Assembly: GCA_900466875.1 (NCBI GenBank)
Contig: UBNQ01000026.1
Coordinates: forward strand, 1-64,000
Length of the DNA stretch: 64,000 bases
Origin: Hyphomicrobiales bacterium
GTDB lineage: Bacteria; Pseudomonadota; Alphaproteobacteria; Rhizobiales; Rhizobiaceae
Direction: 5' to 3'
Shown piece after piece: positions 17,153-27,160 of this stretch (positions are counted from its first letter, which is position 1; every line of letters begins with the position of its first letter). A program made the position numbers and the translations under genes. Below the pieces are notes generated by a model, which was not told where the DNA came from, did no database searches, and saw only the letters and a program-made list of their open reading frames with translations.

Positions 17153-18835
17153 TCAAGCCAGCCAGGCCGGCAGGCGTGGAGGGACACGGCCGGTGAGGGC
17201 TGCTTCGATGCAGTCGGCGAGGCTGCCGAAGCGGACGGTGCGGCCGGACAGGCCGGGGCCGTAATGGGCGTATTTCCCGGAATTGGTGATGAGGGTGCGG
17301 GTCTTCGGTGGGAAGACCGGTTCGGAAATCGAGCACCAGCACAGATCCGGGATGACCTGGATGCCACTTTCCCTTAGCCGGATAAGAGTGTCGCCGGCTT
17401 CCGCCATGACGTCTCGGCCGGCGGTGACGAAGACGGCGACGTCCTTGTGCCGCTTGCGGCCTCCCAGCGCATCCGCCAGGGCGCCGCATTCTGAAAGCGA
17501 GGCGTGCGGGCTGCCGATGGCGACGAGTTCGACCTCAGCCGGACCGTCGTTGAACATCCTCCAGGTGTCGATCATGCCGGCGGGGGTGATGGTGGTGTGG
17601 TCGGCATTGGCGGCGGCTGCGTCTTTCGCTTCGGGCGTGATGCCCTCGATGTGCAGCATCGGGGCGGCGGAGGTGGTGCCGAAGGCGGCGCACAGCGCCT
17701 TCAGGTCGTCCTGCGTCGGTTGCGCGGCGGCGAGGCCGCGCAGGAGCGGAATGCGGTCGGGTGCGGCGCGGCCGGCAAGATAGCCGATGAGGGGCCAGAA
17801 GGCATCGTCGACATTTTCCGGCACGTCGACGTCGATGATGCGGGCCGCCTTGCGGTGCTCGTCGAGATACACCCCGGAGAGCGGGGCGCGGCCAGTCAGC
17901 GCAATGCAGAGGTCCAGGAAATCGGGATGCTTCGCCGTGCGGGCGCCCAGCACGCTATTGGCGAAGATCACAGCGTTGGATTCGGCCCAGGCGATGGCCT
18001 CGCCCATCTTCGGCGCGCTGTCGAGGAGATAGGGGGAACAGGTGAAGGTCGCACGGCAGCCCATGCGCACATAGGCGTCGGCGAGGCGGGCGGCGGGATC
18101 GCCGAAATCCGCCGGCACGCCCTGGGCCCGCCAGTTTGCGCGATCGACGGAGATGGCGTTCATCGTGGTGGGAATGCGCACCATGGCGCCCATCCCGGCC
18201 ATCTTTTCGGCGAAGGTCAGGTTGGCGGAGCTGGCATAGATGCAGCCGTCGATGTGGCCCTGCACGACGTCGACGAGCTTTAGCGCGCCCTGCTGCGCGG
18301 CCATGGCCGTCGTGATGCGCATGGCGAGCTGCACGGCGATGCCGTCGCGGCCGTCGAGCATGGCGCGGTCGTCGTCGGTGAGGTCGAGCGCGGCGGTCGC
18401 GGGCGGCGTGACCGGGATCGTCAACGCGTCCGTCTCGATGGCCGTCTCGCTGATCCGGGCAGTTTTTTCACGACAGAGTGCGGCGAAGGCGTCGCGCGAG
18501 ACGCGCAGCACGGGCAGCGACGTCTCGAACATTTCTGCGGCGATCAGCGCGCCGAGCGTCAACACGTCCTCGGCCTCGCTGAAGATGAGGGCGGAGGGTG
18601 CGCGGCCCGTCAGCGCGAGGTCGAGCAGCACGCCGGAGCCGGTGCAGGAGCCGCGGCTCGACGGCATCATAAGCACGCCGCCGGTGATCGTGACGCCGTG
18701 CAGCGGGTGGTGCACGTCGATGACCTTGCCGGTCGCGGGATCGACGCCGCCCCAGAAGCTCAGCGCCTCGCCCGCGGCGATGACCTGCCCGGCGGCGATG
18801 CCGGGGAGAATGCTGCGGGCGAAGAGGTCGGCCAT
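17153..18835 (-). CDS. Aconitase X (type I), probable cis-3-hydroxy-L-proline dehydratase
   Basis: A 560-residue fused aconitase-X protein. The small swivelling domain comes first (about residues 1-135, with HHPLHG and [11 protein letters not shown]), then the large catalytic domain with [12 protein letters not shown] and [14 protein letters not shown]. Single-chain (type I) aconitase X enzymes from Agrobacterium-type bacteria are known as cis-3-hydroxy-L-proline dehydratases with an iron-sulfur site; assignment to that reaction is by family. ATG at 18835 follows AGGAG. It seems to be alone, without the reductase or transporter genes of a hydroxyproline pathway, and its GC content is higher than that of its neighbours. 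Confidence 0.82.
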   Translation of the reverse strand: MADLFARSILPGIAAGQVIAAGEALSFWGGVDPATGKVIDVHHPLHGVTITGGVLMMPSSRGSCTGSGVLLDLALTGRAPSALIFSEAEDVLTLGALIAAEMFETSLPVLRVSRDAFAALCREKTARISETAIETDALTIPVTPPATAALDLTDDDRAMLDGRDGIAVQLAMRITTAMAAQQGALKLVDVVQGHIDGCIYASSANLTFAEKMAGMGAMVRIPTTMNAISVDRANWRAQGVPADFGDPAARLADAYVRMGCRATFTCSPYLLDSAPKMGEAIAWAESNAVIFANSVLGARTAKHPDFLDLCIALTGRAPLSGVYLDEHRKAARIIDVDVPENVDDAFWPLIGYLAGRAAPDRIPLLRGLAAAQPTQDDLKALCAAFGTTSAAPMLHIEGITPEAKDAAAANADHTTITPAGMIDTWRMFNDGPAEVELVAIGSPHASLSECGALADALGGRKRHKDVAVFVTAGRDVMAEAGDTLIRLRESGIQVIPDLCWCSISEPVFPPKTRTLITNSGKYAHYGPGLSGRTVRFGSLADCIEAALTGRVPPRLPAWLA

Positions 18836-19258
18836 CGGCGGCTCCTGTGCGGCTGGAGGCGTTGCGTCGAGAAGGATGTGTCGTCCGTCGCCGGGCGATC
18901 TGTCAACAGGGCTGCGGCGAGGCGTAGGCATAGAGCCCAACAATCGGCGATCGAACGTCGGCCGGGCGTTAGCGCGCCGTCGGTGCAAGCGCTGCACCGA
19001 AAATGCAAATTGTCTATGAAATACGAGAATGTTTGGGAGCAGGTGGAAACAATGCCGGGCATTCGGTAAGGAATCCCCGGCTCGGTCCAAGCTTTACGCT
19101 TGATTAGCGCTCGCGGACAAGGGGTATCCACAGCTTGACCGCATCGTTTGTTTTTAGCGCATTATCCGACGCAGAAGTGACTGCGCTTCGCTGAAAATGC
19201 TTTTGCGGCATCCATAGCGCGGCAAAGTAGCACCGGCTGCCGAAAGAGAGGCTCGATA
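18836..19258. other. Gene-free region upstream of the aconitase-X gene
   Basis: 423 bp separating the divergently placed promoter side of the aconitase-X gene from the 3' end of the L,D-transpeptidase gene. It presumably holds the aconitase-X promoter. I see no convincing gene, strong hairpin or operator. Confidence 0.4.
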
Positions 19259-19978
19259 TCACACAGTCATCGGCCCCTGATGCACGACGATCGGCGCGTG
19301 GAAGGGAACGCGCTCATAGAGGTCCACGATATCGTGATTCAGAAGGCGCACGCAGCCCGATGATACGGCCTTGCCGATGGATTGCCACTCGGGATTGCCG
19401 TGGAGTCGATAAAGCGTATCCTGCCTGTTCTGGAAAATGTAAAGAGCGCGAGCGCCGAGGGGGTTGAGTAGACCGGGATCCATTCCTCCGTTGGCAACAG
19501 AGTACTTTTCCAGTTCGGGTTGCCGCGCGATCATCTCGCTCGGCGGCTTCCATCGCGGCCAATGCTGGCGCCAGTGGATATATCCCTTGCCCTCCCAGGA
19601 AAATCCGTCTCGCCCGATACCAACCCCGTATCGTAACGCACTTCCGTCGTTTTCCACCAGATAGAGAAATCGCTTTGGCGTGTCGACGACAACAGTCCCC
19701 GGCGCCTCGCCGGTAGGATTGGGAACACGCTGCCTGAGATATTCTGGGTTCATTCGTTCAATAGGAACTGCGGGAACGAAATGTCCGCCATCTTCAAACG
19801 CCGCATAACGGGAAGCGAGTTCCGGGTCGATCGGTGAAGGCATTGGATCGGCAACTGGCTGGGGGGTGTTCAAAGCCGATCTTTCTTGCACTGTCGTACA
19901 TCCACCGAGTATGGCCGGCGCCGCCAGAGAGCCGAGTACGAAGTTACGGCGAGATATGAGACTGCTTGTGTTCTGCAT
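19259..19978 (-). CDS. L,D-transpeptidase (YkuD domain) lipoprotein
   Basis: A 239-residue cell-wall enzyme. The N-terminus has a twin-arginine motif (SRRNFVLG, Arg10-Arg11) and a lipobox ending in LGGC (Cys27), so it is probably exported folded and lipid-anchored. The YkuD catalytic motif is present as LHGN and AVSSGCVRL with the active-site Cys. These enzymes make 3-3 peptidoglycan cross-links or attach proteins to the wall and are insensitive to most penicillins. An upstream in-frame ATG at 20065 has a GAGGG ribosome site and would add 29 residues before the Tat motif; the shorter start gives a normal signal. Confidence 0.88.
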   Translation of the reverse strand: MQNTSSLISRRNFVLGSLAAPAILGGCTTVQERSALNTPQPVADPMPSPIDPELASRYAAFEDGGHFVPAVPIERMNPEYLRQRVPNPTGEAPGTVVVDTPKRFLYLVENDGSALRYGVGIGRDGFSWEGKGYIHWRQHWPRWKPPSEMIARQPELEKYSVANGGMDPGLLNPLGARALYIFQNRQDTLYRLHGNPEWQSIGKAVSSGCVRLLNHDIVDLYERVPFHAPIVVHQGPMTV

Positions 19979-20104
19979 TCTGGAAAGTGACCTTGGGGTT
20001 GCGCCTGCAAACATTGCTTGAATCGCACAGTATTCTCCCTTCGACCGAATATTCCATATCTGCATGAGTGATAGCCCTCATAACCGTTGGCTATGCTCTG
20101 ATGG

Positions 20105-21022
20105 CTAGCGCTGCTCCGAGGAGATCCCGTCAATCTTTCTGAGCCGCGGCATGACGAAGTCCGTAAATGCCCGAACGACCGGTCGCATGAACTTCGTGGA
20201 CGGATAAGCAAGGAAAGCTTCGGTAGGTCGGAGCCAATATTCGGGCAGCACCCTTACAAGTTCGCCGCTGGCCAACAAATCCGATACGAGGTTCTTTTGC
20301 ACCAGTCCGACGCCCCGACCACGCAAGAGTGCCGCAATCATCACGTGTGCATTATTCGTTGTGAGTATCGGCCTCACTACAACATCCTCAGCGCGCCCGC
20401 CTGGTCCCAACAAGGAAATGGTGCTGCGCTGAGCGAGCATCTTCGGGGTACCGATTACATCAAGCTCCGAAAGCCGTTGTGTGTCTTCGATCTCCCCCAC
20501 CTGTTTAACGTAACGAGGGGACGCGACGAGAAATCGCTCCACCCATCCAATGCGGCGTGCGATGACCTCCTGATCCTCGATTTTCCCGTAGTGAAGCGAC
20601 AAATCGAAGTTATCATAGACCAAGTCGATTGTGCGCTCGTCGAGAGCAAGTTCGACGGAAATCCCGCAATGCTCATCCTGAAATTCGCCGACAATCCGTT
20701 CGAGATGGCCAACACCAATGCAAGATGGAGCGTGAATTCTCAGATTTCCTTCAATCTCACCTGTGTTGATGCGAACGCCCTCCAGTGCAGCGTCGATCGA
20801 TGCGATCGGCATGCGGCTGGCCTCGTATAATTCTAGCCCATGCGCCGTCGGGCGAACGATTTTCGACGATCGCTCCAGAAGCCTGGCTTGAACGTGCCGT
20901 TCGAGGTTCGAAATATGCTTCGTTACAGCCGGCTGCGTTACCCCGAGGTCCCGTGCCGCCGCCGTAATCGAACCTTTCTCGACGGTGCGTATGAAAGCTT
21001 TCAAAGCGACGTTGATATCCAT
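20105..21022 (-). CDS. LysR-family transcriptional regulator
   Basis: A 305-residue regulator. The helix-turn-helix (GSITAAARDLGVTQPAVTKH) is followed by a complete effector-binding domain of the CrgA/DsdC-like type. It is transcribed in the same direction as the L,D-transpeptidase gene (126 bp downstream) and is not divergent from any gene, so its target is unclear. The ATG at 21022 lacks a strong ribosome site. Confidence 0.85.
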   Translation of the reverse strand: MDINVALKAFIRTVEKGSITAAARDLGVTQPAVTKHISNLERHVQARLLERSSKIVRPTAHGLELYEASRMPIASIDAALEGVRINTGEIEGNLRIHAPSCIGVGHLERIVGEFQDEHCGISVELALDERTIDLVYDNFDLSLHYGKIEDQEVIARRIGWVERFLVASPRYVKQVGEIEDTQRLSELDVIGTPKMLAQRSTISLLGPGGRAEDVVVRPILTTNNAHVMIAALLRGRGVGLVQKNLVSDLLASGELVRVLPEYWLRPTEAFLAYPSTKFMRPVVRAFTDFVMPRLRKIDGISSEQR

Positions 21023-21156
21023 GATATTGCTCGCAGTTATAGCTGGCTCCAGCCATAACCAAGAGTTTGAATGTGGCGTGATGATGTTTGGGAACGGCAG
21101 ACCGCCAAATTTTGGGTCGCCTGCCCCCTACAATCGTGGATGGCGCAAAGTGGCGA

Positions 21157-21906
21157 TCACCGGCTGGATACCAGTCGGCTTCTGATTTCGGTCAGTAATC
21201 GTTTCTGCTGATTGTTCGTATTCTCGAGGGCATGAAGCCAGAGCAGCCCTGCTGCTTGGTCTCTCCCGCTACCGCTTAAAGCATTGTCGAAGTCTCTCAT
21301 CCATGACCCGAGATGTGCGATGTAATCATCGGCAAGTGCTGAAACCTCGGCGTCGCCACTACCAGGCCCCAATGCATCGAAACGATTCCCCAGCTCGCTT
21401 GCGGTAGCACCGTGCTCGCCATCTGCCAGTTGGTCGTAGAGCCGAGCCAGTTCTGCGCGCTGCTCTTTATCCAGAAGGTTTGACAGGAGTACAGATTGCT
21501 CTCGACCCGCTCGTACGGCTGTAGGCTCTCGTCCCGCCTCCAGCGCCATCAGCGATGTTGCGAATTCCGGTGCCATGTCGGGCGGTCCTTTGCCGTCGCG
21601 CAGGGCAGCCACTGTCCGGCGTCGACGCTCGAGAAGTTCGATCTGCCGCGTCAGCCCGTCATGAAGAGCATCTAAACTGTCCCCGGTCATCCAGGCATGA
21701 TTGTCGAGAAGCGCTGGGATTTGCGAGAGGGAAACACCGAGCTCCGTCAATTGACCGATACGCAGCAGTCTGATCAGTTGCGGCAGGCCGTAAACGCGAT
21801 ACCCATTGTCTTGCCTCGGCGGCTCCGGCAAAAGTCCGATCTGGTGGTAGTGCCGCAGCGTGCGGATGCTCACGCCCGCCAGTGCTGCAATCTCCTTGCT
21901 GCGCAT
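21157..21906 (-). CDS. MerR-family transcriptional regulator
   Basis: A 249-residue regulator. The N-terminal MerR winged helix (MRSKEIAALAGVSIRTLRHY; then GLLPEPPRQDNGYRVY) is followed by a coiled-coil dimerisation helix and a longer C-terminal domain without metal-binding cysteines, so it is probably a small-molecule-sensing type. ATG at 21906 has GGAGGG upstream. It starts 9 bp after the stop of the S9 peptidase gene (21916-23820), so the two are one operon. Confidence 0.87.
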   Translation of the reverse strand: MRSKEIAALAGVSIRTLRHYHQIGLLPEPPRQDNGYRVYGLPQLIRLLRIGQLTELGVSLSQIPALLDNHAWMTGDSLDALHDGLTRQIELLERRRRTVAALRDGKGPPDMAPEFATSLMALEAGREPTAVRAGREQSVLLSNLLDKEQRAELARLYDQLADGEHGATASELGNRFDALGPGSGDAEVSALADDYIAHLGSWMRDFDNALSGSGRDQAAGLLWLHALENTNNQQKRLLTEIRSRLVSSR

Positions 21907-21915
21907 GAGCCCTCC

Positions 21916-23820
21916 TCAGTGCTCGCCCCTTAAATGCCGTGCCAGAAAGCGCTCGATCCTCTGATAAAGCTCGATATTGCTATCCTCGTTGATGAACCAG
22001 TGCCCTTCGCGCTCGTTGAGGAGATAGTCAACCTCCACACCATTGGCGCGCACTGTTTCCACCACCACATCCGCCTGTGCCTGTGCGACACGTACGTCAT
22101 TAGCGCCATGGATCACCAAAAGAGGTTTAGAGATGCAATCAAGCCGGCTGACCGGCGAGCGCGCAAGCATGTCCCGGTTCTGCATCTCGATGTCCGGATC
22201 GCCCATGTAAGCAAGGTAGGTATTGATCAGGGCGGGCCGAACGAACGGGACGGCGCCATCCACAAGCACGCGGAGATCGGACATGCCGGAATAGTCGATG
22301 GCGGCAGCGAAGCGCTCCGGCGTGAAGCTGGCGCCCACCAGTGCGGCATAACCGCCATAGGAGCAACCATAGATCGCCACCCGCGCCGGGTCGGCAATAC
22401 CCTGCCCGATTAGCCAGTCGAGCCCGTCGATCAGGTCGTCATGCATACGCCCAGAGAACTCTCCGATCGCGGCCTGCATAAAAGCCTTGCCGTAGCCGGT
22501 CGAGCCGCGAAAATTCACCTGCAGCACGGCATAGCCACGGTTGGCGAGGAACTGCACTTCCGCATCATAGACGCAGGCGTCGCGATACCACGGCCCGCCA
22601 TGCACCAGAAGCACGGTCGGCAAAGCGCGGGGCTCATCCTCGGCATCGTACCCAACGGGCAGCGTGACATGGCAAGGCAACGTCAATCCGTCACGCGACG
22701 TCACATCGACCGGGTGCACGCTCGCCAGCCGCTCAGCCGAGATTTCGGCAAATCGCTCACCTAGCACCTGTGCATCGCCGCTCACATGATCGTAAAGCCA
22801 CGTCGTGCCGGGATGGCGGTCATCCCAGAATTCGACCACCCATTTTTCGCCACCGGCATCGCAGGAAATATGACCTATTTCCCCGTCTGATAGCCGCTGC
22901 AAGCTATCGAGCACGGCGGCAAAATGCGGGCTCAGCGACCGAATCTTCTGTTGTATGCCAAGGTAGCGTAGTCCTAGCAACTCACCCGTCACAGGATTGG
23001 TGATCAGGCTGGAGGGGAAGCGCGTATCGGCCTCTGGCCGCGGCGTATCGAGGCTGCAATCGGGTAGGCTGTCGATCACTCTTTGTCTGCCCGTCGCAAG
23101 GTCGATGGCAGCAAGATAGGTGTGGTCGCTGCCCGTATTGCAGCCGACGAAGATGCTCTTTCCATCCGCCGCAACCATCAGCGGCATCGGCCCGATCGGC
23201 TGGTCGCGCCCCTTCAGCTTGGCCAAAGTGGTGAAAGTTCCGTTTTCGTAGCGAGCCAGTTCGTGGTCACCAGCGTCGTCGATGATAAAAGCATGCATCG
23301 GACCGTTCGGTGTAACGATCCAGCGGACGAAGCGATCGGGACTTTCTGCAGCGATCCTCGTTTCACCATTTTCGATATCGACCTCGTACAAATCAATCAA
23401 GCCCGGACTTCTGAGGTTCATCTGCACGAAAGCCTTGCCCGGAAGCGCGGCGGAAAAGTCCAGACCCATCACCCGCACGCCGGCAAAGGGCGTCAAGTCG
23501 ACAGTTAGCGCCTTCCCGCAAACCGTTTCTGCCCCGTCCACCTCTACGCGATGAAGGTGCCAGTTCTCGTCGCCCCTGCTGTCCTGCACGAAGAGAATGT
23601 AGCGAGCATCGCGCGTCCAACTAAAGCCGTCGATATTGCGCGTGTCATCGCCCGTCAGTCGCCGCGCCGCGCCCTGTCCGGTTGGCTGCACCCAGATGTT
23701 CAACCTTCCCCGCCAGGGCGCAAGATAAGCCACGAGCCGGCCATCGGGAGAGATCTGAGCCCGCGAAAATTCCGGCGTGCTGAACAGCGTTTCAATCGGG
23801 ATGAGATCAGGAGCAGTCAT
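21916..23820 (-). CDS. S9-family (prolyl oligopeptidase-like) serine peptidase
   Basis: A 634-residue peptidase with an N-terminal beta-propeller (repeated blades such as FSWTRDARYILFVQD) and a C-terminal alpha/beta-hydrolase domain. The nucleophile Ser is in YGCSYGGYAAL, the acid in IHGANDVRV and the His in REGHWF. No signal peptide is seen, so it is cytoplasmic. Family members cleave short peptides or acylated amino acids. ATG at 23820 follows GAGG. It is the first gene of a two-gene operon with the MerR regulator. Confidence 0.9.
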   Translation of the reverse strand: MTAPDLIPIETLFSTPEFSRAQISPDGRLVAYLAPWRGRLNIWVQPTGQGAARRLTGDDTRNIDGFSWTRDARYILFVQDSRGDENWHLHRVEVDGAETVCGKALTVDLTPFAGVRVMGLDFSAALPGKAFVQMNLRSPGLIDLYEVDIENGETRIAAESPDRFVRWIVTPNGPMHAFIIDDAGDHELARYENGTFTTLAKLKGRDQPIGPMPLMVAADGKSIFVGCNTGSDHTYLAAIDLATGRQRVIDSLPDCSLDTPRPEADTRFPSSLITNPVTGELLGLRYLGIQQKIRSLSPHFAAVLDSLQRLSDGEIGHISCDAGGEKWVVEFWDDRHPGTTWLYDHVSGDAQVLGERFAEISAERLASVHPVDVTSRDGLTLPCHVTLPVGYDAEDEPRALPTVLLVHGGPWYRDACVYDAEVQFLANRGYAVLQVNFRGSTGYGKAFMQAAIGEFSGRMHDDLIDGLDWLIGQGIADPARVAIYGCSYGGYAALVGASFTPERFAAAIDYSGMSDLRVLVDGAVPFVRPALINTYLAYMGDPDIEMQNRDMLARSPVSRLDCISKPLLVIHGANDVRVAQAQADVVVETVRANGVEVDYLLNEREGHWFINEDSNIELYQRIERFLARHLRGEH

Positions 23821-23950
23821 GTCGAACCTCGCATCGTCGGCGGACCGCGATGCCTAACGAGCCGCCCACACTAAGACAATATCGACACACTGCCTAAACT
23901 ATGACGTGACGTCGGAGTCAACGGTGAGGGCGAGCTTGATCCGGCAATCA

Positions 23951-23968
23951 CGTAATTTCTGCGTAACT
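23951..23968 (+). promoter_or_regulatory. Putative response-regulator box 1 (CGTAAY direct repeat)
   Basis: CGTAATTTCTGCGTAACT contains two CGTAAY half-sites 11 nt apart. A -10-like CATAAG starts 12 nt after the second CGTAA (23978). The ATG of the lipoprotein gene follows about 80 bp later. The arrangement matches OmpR/PhoB-type activated promoters. Related boxes occur at 27280, 48662 and 50573. Confidence 0.6.
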
Positions 23969-24048
23969 GTGAAATCCCATAAGCGTCCGGCGGGAACGCG
24001 CTTCGCTCTCGCAATCGAATGAATTTACCGAGAAAGAAGGTACATCAA

Positions 24049-24354
24049 ATGAGCAAAGCCTCCCTGGATCATGTTTTCATGCGACGCTTGTCTGTCGGGA
24101 CAGTGTTCGCAGGCCTCCTTATCCTGACCGGCTGCCAGACACCGGAACAGGAACGCTACGCCGACCTCGACACCTGCTCTGGAATGGGCGCACAATACGG
24201 ATCATCATCTCATACCGGGTGCATGTTACAGCAGCAGCAGCGTCGTGACGACGCGCAATTGCGGACCCTCGAGGCAGCCAGGCTAAGCCAGATCATGGCA
24301 GAAGATGCCCGTCGGCAGCATGAGCGCATGAAAAGAGAGAGACGGCGGGACTAG
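24049..24354 (+). CDS. Small lipoprotein, first gene of the two-component operon
   Basis: A 101-residue lipoprotein. The signal sequence ends in LILTGC (Cys29), followed by a charged, Gln/Arg-rich mature part with two further Cys (in DTCSGMG and HTGCML) that could form a disulfide. The C-terminal half is a probable helix. The ATG at 24049 has GAAGG upstream; the earlier ATG at 24019 does not. It is preceded by box 1 and followed in the same direction by the broken membrane-protein gene, response regulator and kinase, suggesting an envelope protein co-regulated with its signalling system. Confidence 0.75.
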   Translation: MSKASLDHVFMRRLSVGTVFAGLLILTGCQTPEQERYADLDTCSGMGAQYGSSSHTGCMLQQQQRRDDAQLRTLEAARLSQIMAEDARRQHERMKRERRRD

Positions 24355-24415
24355 TTTCGAGTTCGGTGGGAGGCTGAGCTGATCGAAACCGATCTACGGG
24401 AATGGCTGCCGGCTG

Positions 24416-25127
24416 ATGAATGCCGGTCTGGGGACGTTCTCCCTCGAGCCTCTCACCAATGATGCGCCCCCTCTACGGCAACCGCATCCCCCAAGAATCG
24501 GGAACCAACTGCTCATGTTAACTCTCTTGCGGATGGAAGTACGCCTCATCCAACGCCACAGAACTGAGTTTATTGTTGTGAATGCAGCTTTTTTTGGCCT
24601 GTTTGCAACGACGATGACGGTGACGTTGCTGAACCCGGAAATCCAGCCAGCCGTTTTGGATGCGATATCGGGGATAGTGCGCACCGACCTTGCCATGCAG
24701 GTCTATCTCAGCGGAAACGTCGTCTATGCAGCATCAGCAACCTTGGCGGTCAATCTCGGGATTGCAGTGACGCTCATTACGATCCCATCATTCGTTGTAC
24801 CATTTTTCGGCGTCGTGTTCGCGATGGTGTTTGCGGCGGCTTATGGTGTCACGCTGGCTCCGATTGGTCCTCATGCGGCTGCGATGATCCCACACTCCAT
24901 CCGGTCCTGATAGAGATCCAGGCCTATATTGTCGCGGCCTTCGGCGCCTATTTGACCGGTCGAACATCTTTTTACCTGTGGCGGGAGAAAAGCGGTCTGT
25001 CGGACAAAGATACGGGGCGGCAGCTGTGCACATTCTCACGCTTCACGCGATTATCGTCCCGCTCCTTTTCTTCGGCGCGGTCTACGAAGCCTTTGAAATC
25101 ATCTATCTCGTAGGGTACTTCATTTAG
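24416..25127 (+). pseudogene. Membrane protein, SpoIIM-like, disrupted by two frameshifts
   Basis: The first frame (24416 to about 24900) encodes a cytosolic start and several membrane helices (FIVVNAAFFGLFATTMTVTL; VTLITIPSFVVPFFGVVFAM). It then runs out of frame. The next frame continues with LIEIQAYIVAAFGAYLTGR, and the last with HAIIVPLLFFGAVYEAFEII, ending at TAG 25125-25127, 4 bp before the response-regulator ATG. Restoring two single bases would give 238 codons. The ending resembles stage II sporulation M-type membrane proteins, which is a weak assignment. Either a pseudogene or a product of sequencing errors. Confidence 0.65.
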
Positions 25128-25131
25128 CGTC

Positions 25132-25806
25132 ATGAAAATCTTGCTGGTCGAAGACGATCCCGAAATGGCCGATGCGCTTCGGACGGCGCTGTCGAGGCAC
25201 GACTTCGTACTGGCGGCGGTGGCGGATATCGCCATGGCGCGAGAAGCGATCGCCATCGAACGATACGATGTTGTTCTCATCGACCGCCAGCTTCCGGACG
25301 GCGACGGCAGCACTTTGCTCGCTGAGATCCGGCAAACAGACAATCCACCGCGCTCGATAATCATCTCCGCCATGGGATCCACGAAAGACAGGATCGCCGG
25401 CCTCAACGGAGGCGCGGACGACTATCTGCCAAAACCGTTCGAGGTCGATGAACTGATCGCCCGACTTAACGCAGTGGCACGCCGAACGCCTGAAGCCAAG
25501 GCAGACATCATCACGATCGGCAATATCCGCTATGATCGAGTGACACGAGACCTGTATGTCAACGGCATCCGGCAAGAGCTCGCTAGACGAGAGCTTTTGA
25601 TCATCGAGTCACTTCTCAAGAATCTCGGACGAACGGTCCTGCGGTCTTCCCTGGAGGAAAGCGTGTACTCCTTCGACGACGAGATTCAGTCAAATTCTCT
25701 GGAAGCCAACATGTCGCGCCTGCGGCGCAAACTGGCAGATGCTGGTGCGGATATTGTCATCCGTAACATTCGCGGCGTCGGATACTTCCTCCATGAGCAA
25801 AAATAG
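25132..25806 (+). CDS. OmpR-family response regulator
   Basis: A 224-residue regulator. The receiver domain has the acidic pair Asp8-Asp9 and phospho-acceptor Asp51 (VVLIDRQLPDGDG), and the conserved Lys in YLPKPFEV. The C-terminal winged helix carries RRELLIIESLLKNLGR and NMSRLRRKLADAG. It overlaps the kinase gene by 14 nt, so the two are translationally linked. It is the only intact response regulator in the window and is the candidate binder of the CGTAAY boxes at 23951, 27280, 48662 and 50573. A decayed paralogue lies at 50183-50463. Confidence 0.93.
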   Translation: MKILLVEDDPEMADALRTALSRHDFVLAAVADIAMAREAIAIERYDVVLIDRQLPDGDGSTLLAEIRQTDNPPRSIIISAMGSTKDRIAGLNGGADDYLPKPFEVDELIARLNAVARRTPEAKADIITIGNIRYDRVTRDLYVNGIRQELARRELLIIESLLKNLGRTVLRSSLEESVYSFDDEIQSNSLEANMSRLRRKLADAGADIVIRNIRGVGYFLHEQK

Positions 25807-27160
25807 CATGTCCCATTATTCGCTCCGCTGGCGCTTTACACTCGGCTTCATTACACTTCAGCTCCTCACCATCGTCGCCTCGTTCGGGCTCGTTCTATAC
25901 ATCGCGACGCTGAGTGCTCCCCGTGGCGCGGTCCCATCCACGTGGTACCCGCAGGAGATAGCAAGATCCGTCACAATTGACCAAAATGGCGTCGTGGCGG
26001 TCCGCCCTACGCAGGCACTCCGAACTGTGATGGCTGAGCGGCCTACTTCATGGTTTGCGGTTCGTCTTGCTGATGGCACAACACTCACCCATGGGGTGAT
26101 CCCGAAGGACATCGGTGAAAACTTTGCCTTTTTTGACAATTTTCGCAGCGTCGAACTGCGCGGTTACGTCGATGTCCCCGATCGACAGGCCACCATTGAT
26201 AAAATTCAGACAGAAGCAGGTGAAGCGACTATTATGGCCGGTGGCGTTTCGATGTCCCTTTACCAACTCGTCTTTGTCGTAGGTCAGATAACGATCGGCG
26301 TGCCTGCCCTCATACTTCTTTTAGTCACCCTCGTCGGTGTCCCGTGGGTGACAAAATGGTCGCTTCGCTCCCTCGGGAAGCTCACTGACCGTTTGAACAA
26401 AGTCGATTTTGAAGCCCGGGGCGGTGTAGTAAACGAGGCCGGACTGCCCAAAGAGCTGTTGCGGGTCGTCAGGGAGATCAATCTCGCCCTCAGTCGGCTC
26501 GACGCCGGTTTCGAAAAAACAGAACGCTTTTTCGTTAACGCAGCTCACGAACTGCGTACGCCCCTCGCCGTAGTTCAGGTCCGTGCAGACACCTTGCCGC
26601 AAAGCGAGGAGAAGCTTCACATTCAGAAGAGCATCAAACGGCTGACCGCCATCACAAACCAGCTTCTGGATATAGAGCGATATAGACAGAACCCGCCGAT
26701 TTTGAAGAAAATCGAACTGACGCACCTCCTTTCAAAGGTCGTTGCCGACCTTGCGCCGTTCGCGATTTCCGAAGGCTACGAAATTTCTTTCGAAACCGAC
26801 GTTTCCAAAGTGTCCATGGAAGGTGATGACGAAGCCTTGGACCGCGCTTTTTCAAATCTGGTGCGCAATGCCATTCAATATGGAGGAAGGCGCGGCGACA
26901 TCGTGGTCAAGGTGGAGACCGATGGTTCCGTCCTTATCTCCGATCAAGGCATCGGCATAGCGGCGGAACTTCATTCACGAATTTTCGAACCATTTTATCG
27001 CGTTAATCCGCACGGATCCGGAGCTGGTCTCGGCTTGAGCATGGTCAACGAAATCATCGAAAAGCATGGCGGCTTCATCGAAATCAATTCCTCACCGGGC
27101 CAGGGGAGCGTATTCGCTATCCGCTGGCAAAACGCTTTGCAGATCGCAGGGCGTAATTAG
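25793..27160 (+). CDS. Sensor histidine kinase (kinase 1)
   Basis: A 455-residue inner-membrane kinase. Membrane helices are at about residues 12-38 and 159-185, enclosing a roughly 120-residue periplasmic sensor. A HAMP-like linker follows. The dimerisation motif is NAAHELRTPLAV with phospho-acceptor His252. The ATPase domain shows NLVRNAIQYG (N box), DQGIGI (G1) and GAGLGLSMV (G2). ATG at 25793 lies inside the regulator gene; a second ATG is at 25808. It is clearly paralogous to the kinase at 48832-50196, with the phospho-acceptor at the same residue number. Confidence 0.93.
   Translation: MSKNSMSHYSLRWRFTLGFITLQLLTIVASFGLVLYIATLSAPRGAVPSTWYPQEIARSVTIDQNGVVAVRPTQALRTVMAERPTSWFAVRLADGTTLTHGVIPKDIGENFAFFDNFRSVELRGYVDVPDRQATIDKIQTEAGEATIMAGGVSMSLYQLVFVVGQITIGVPALILLLVTLVGVPWVTKWSLRSLGKLTDRLNKVDFEARGGVVNEAGLPKELLRVVREINLALSRLDAGFEKTERFFVNAAHELRTPLAVVQVRADTLPQSEEKLHIQKSIKRLTAITNQLLDIERYRQNPPILKKIELTHLLSKVVADLAPFAISEGYEISFETDVSKVSMEGDDEALDRAFSNLVRNAIQYGGRRGDIVVKVETDGSVLISDQGIGIAAELHSRIFEPFYRVNPHGSGAGLGLSMVNEIIEKHGGFIEINSSPGQGSVFAIRWQNALQIAGRN

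Noticed and set aside
17283-19019. Several long plus-strand frames opposite the aconitase-X gene
   Set aside because: They are side effects of high GC content; the minus-strand frame has clear family motifs.
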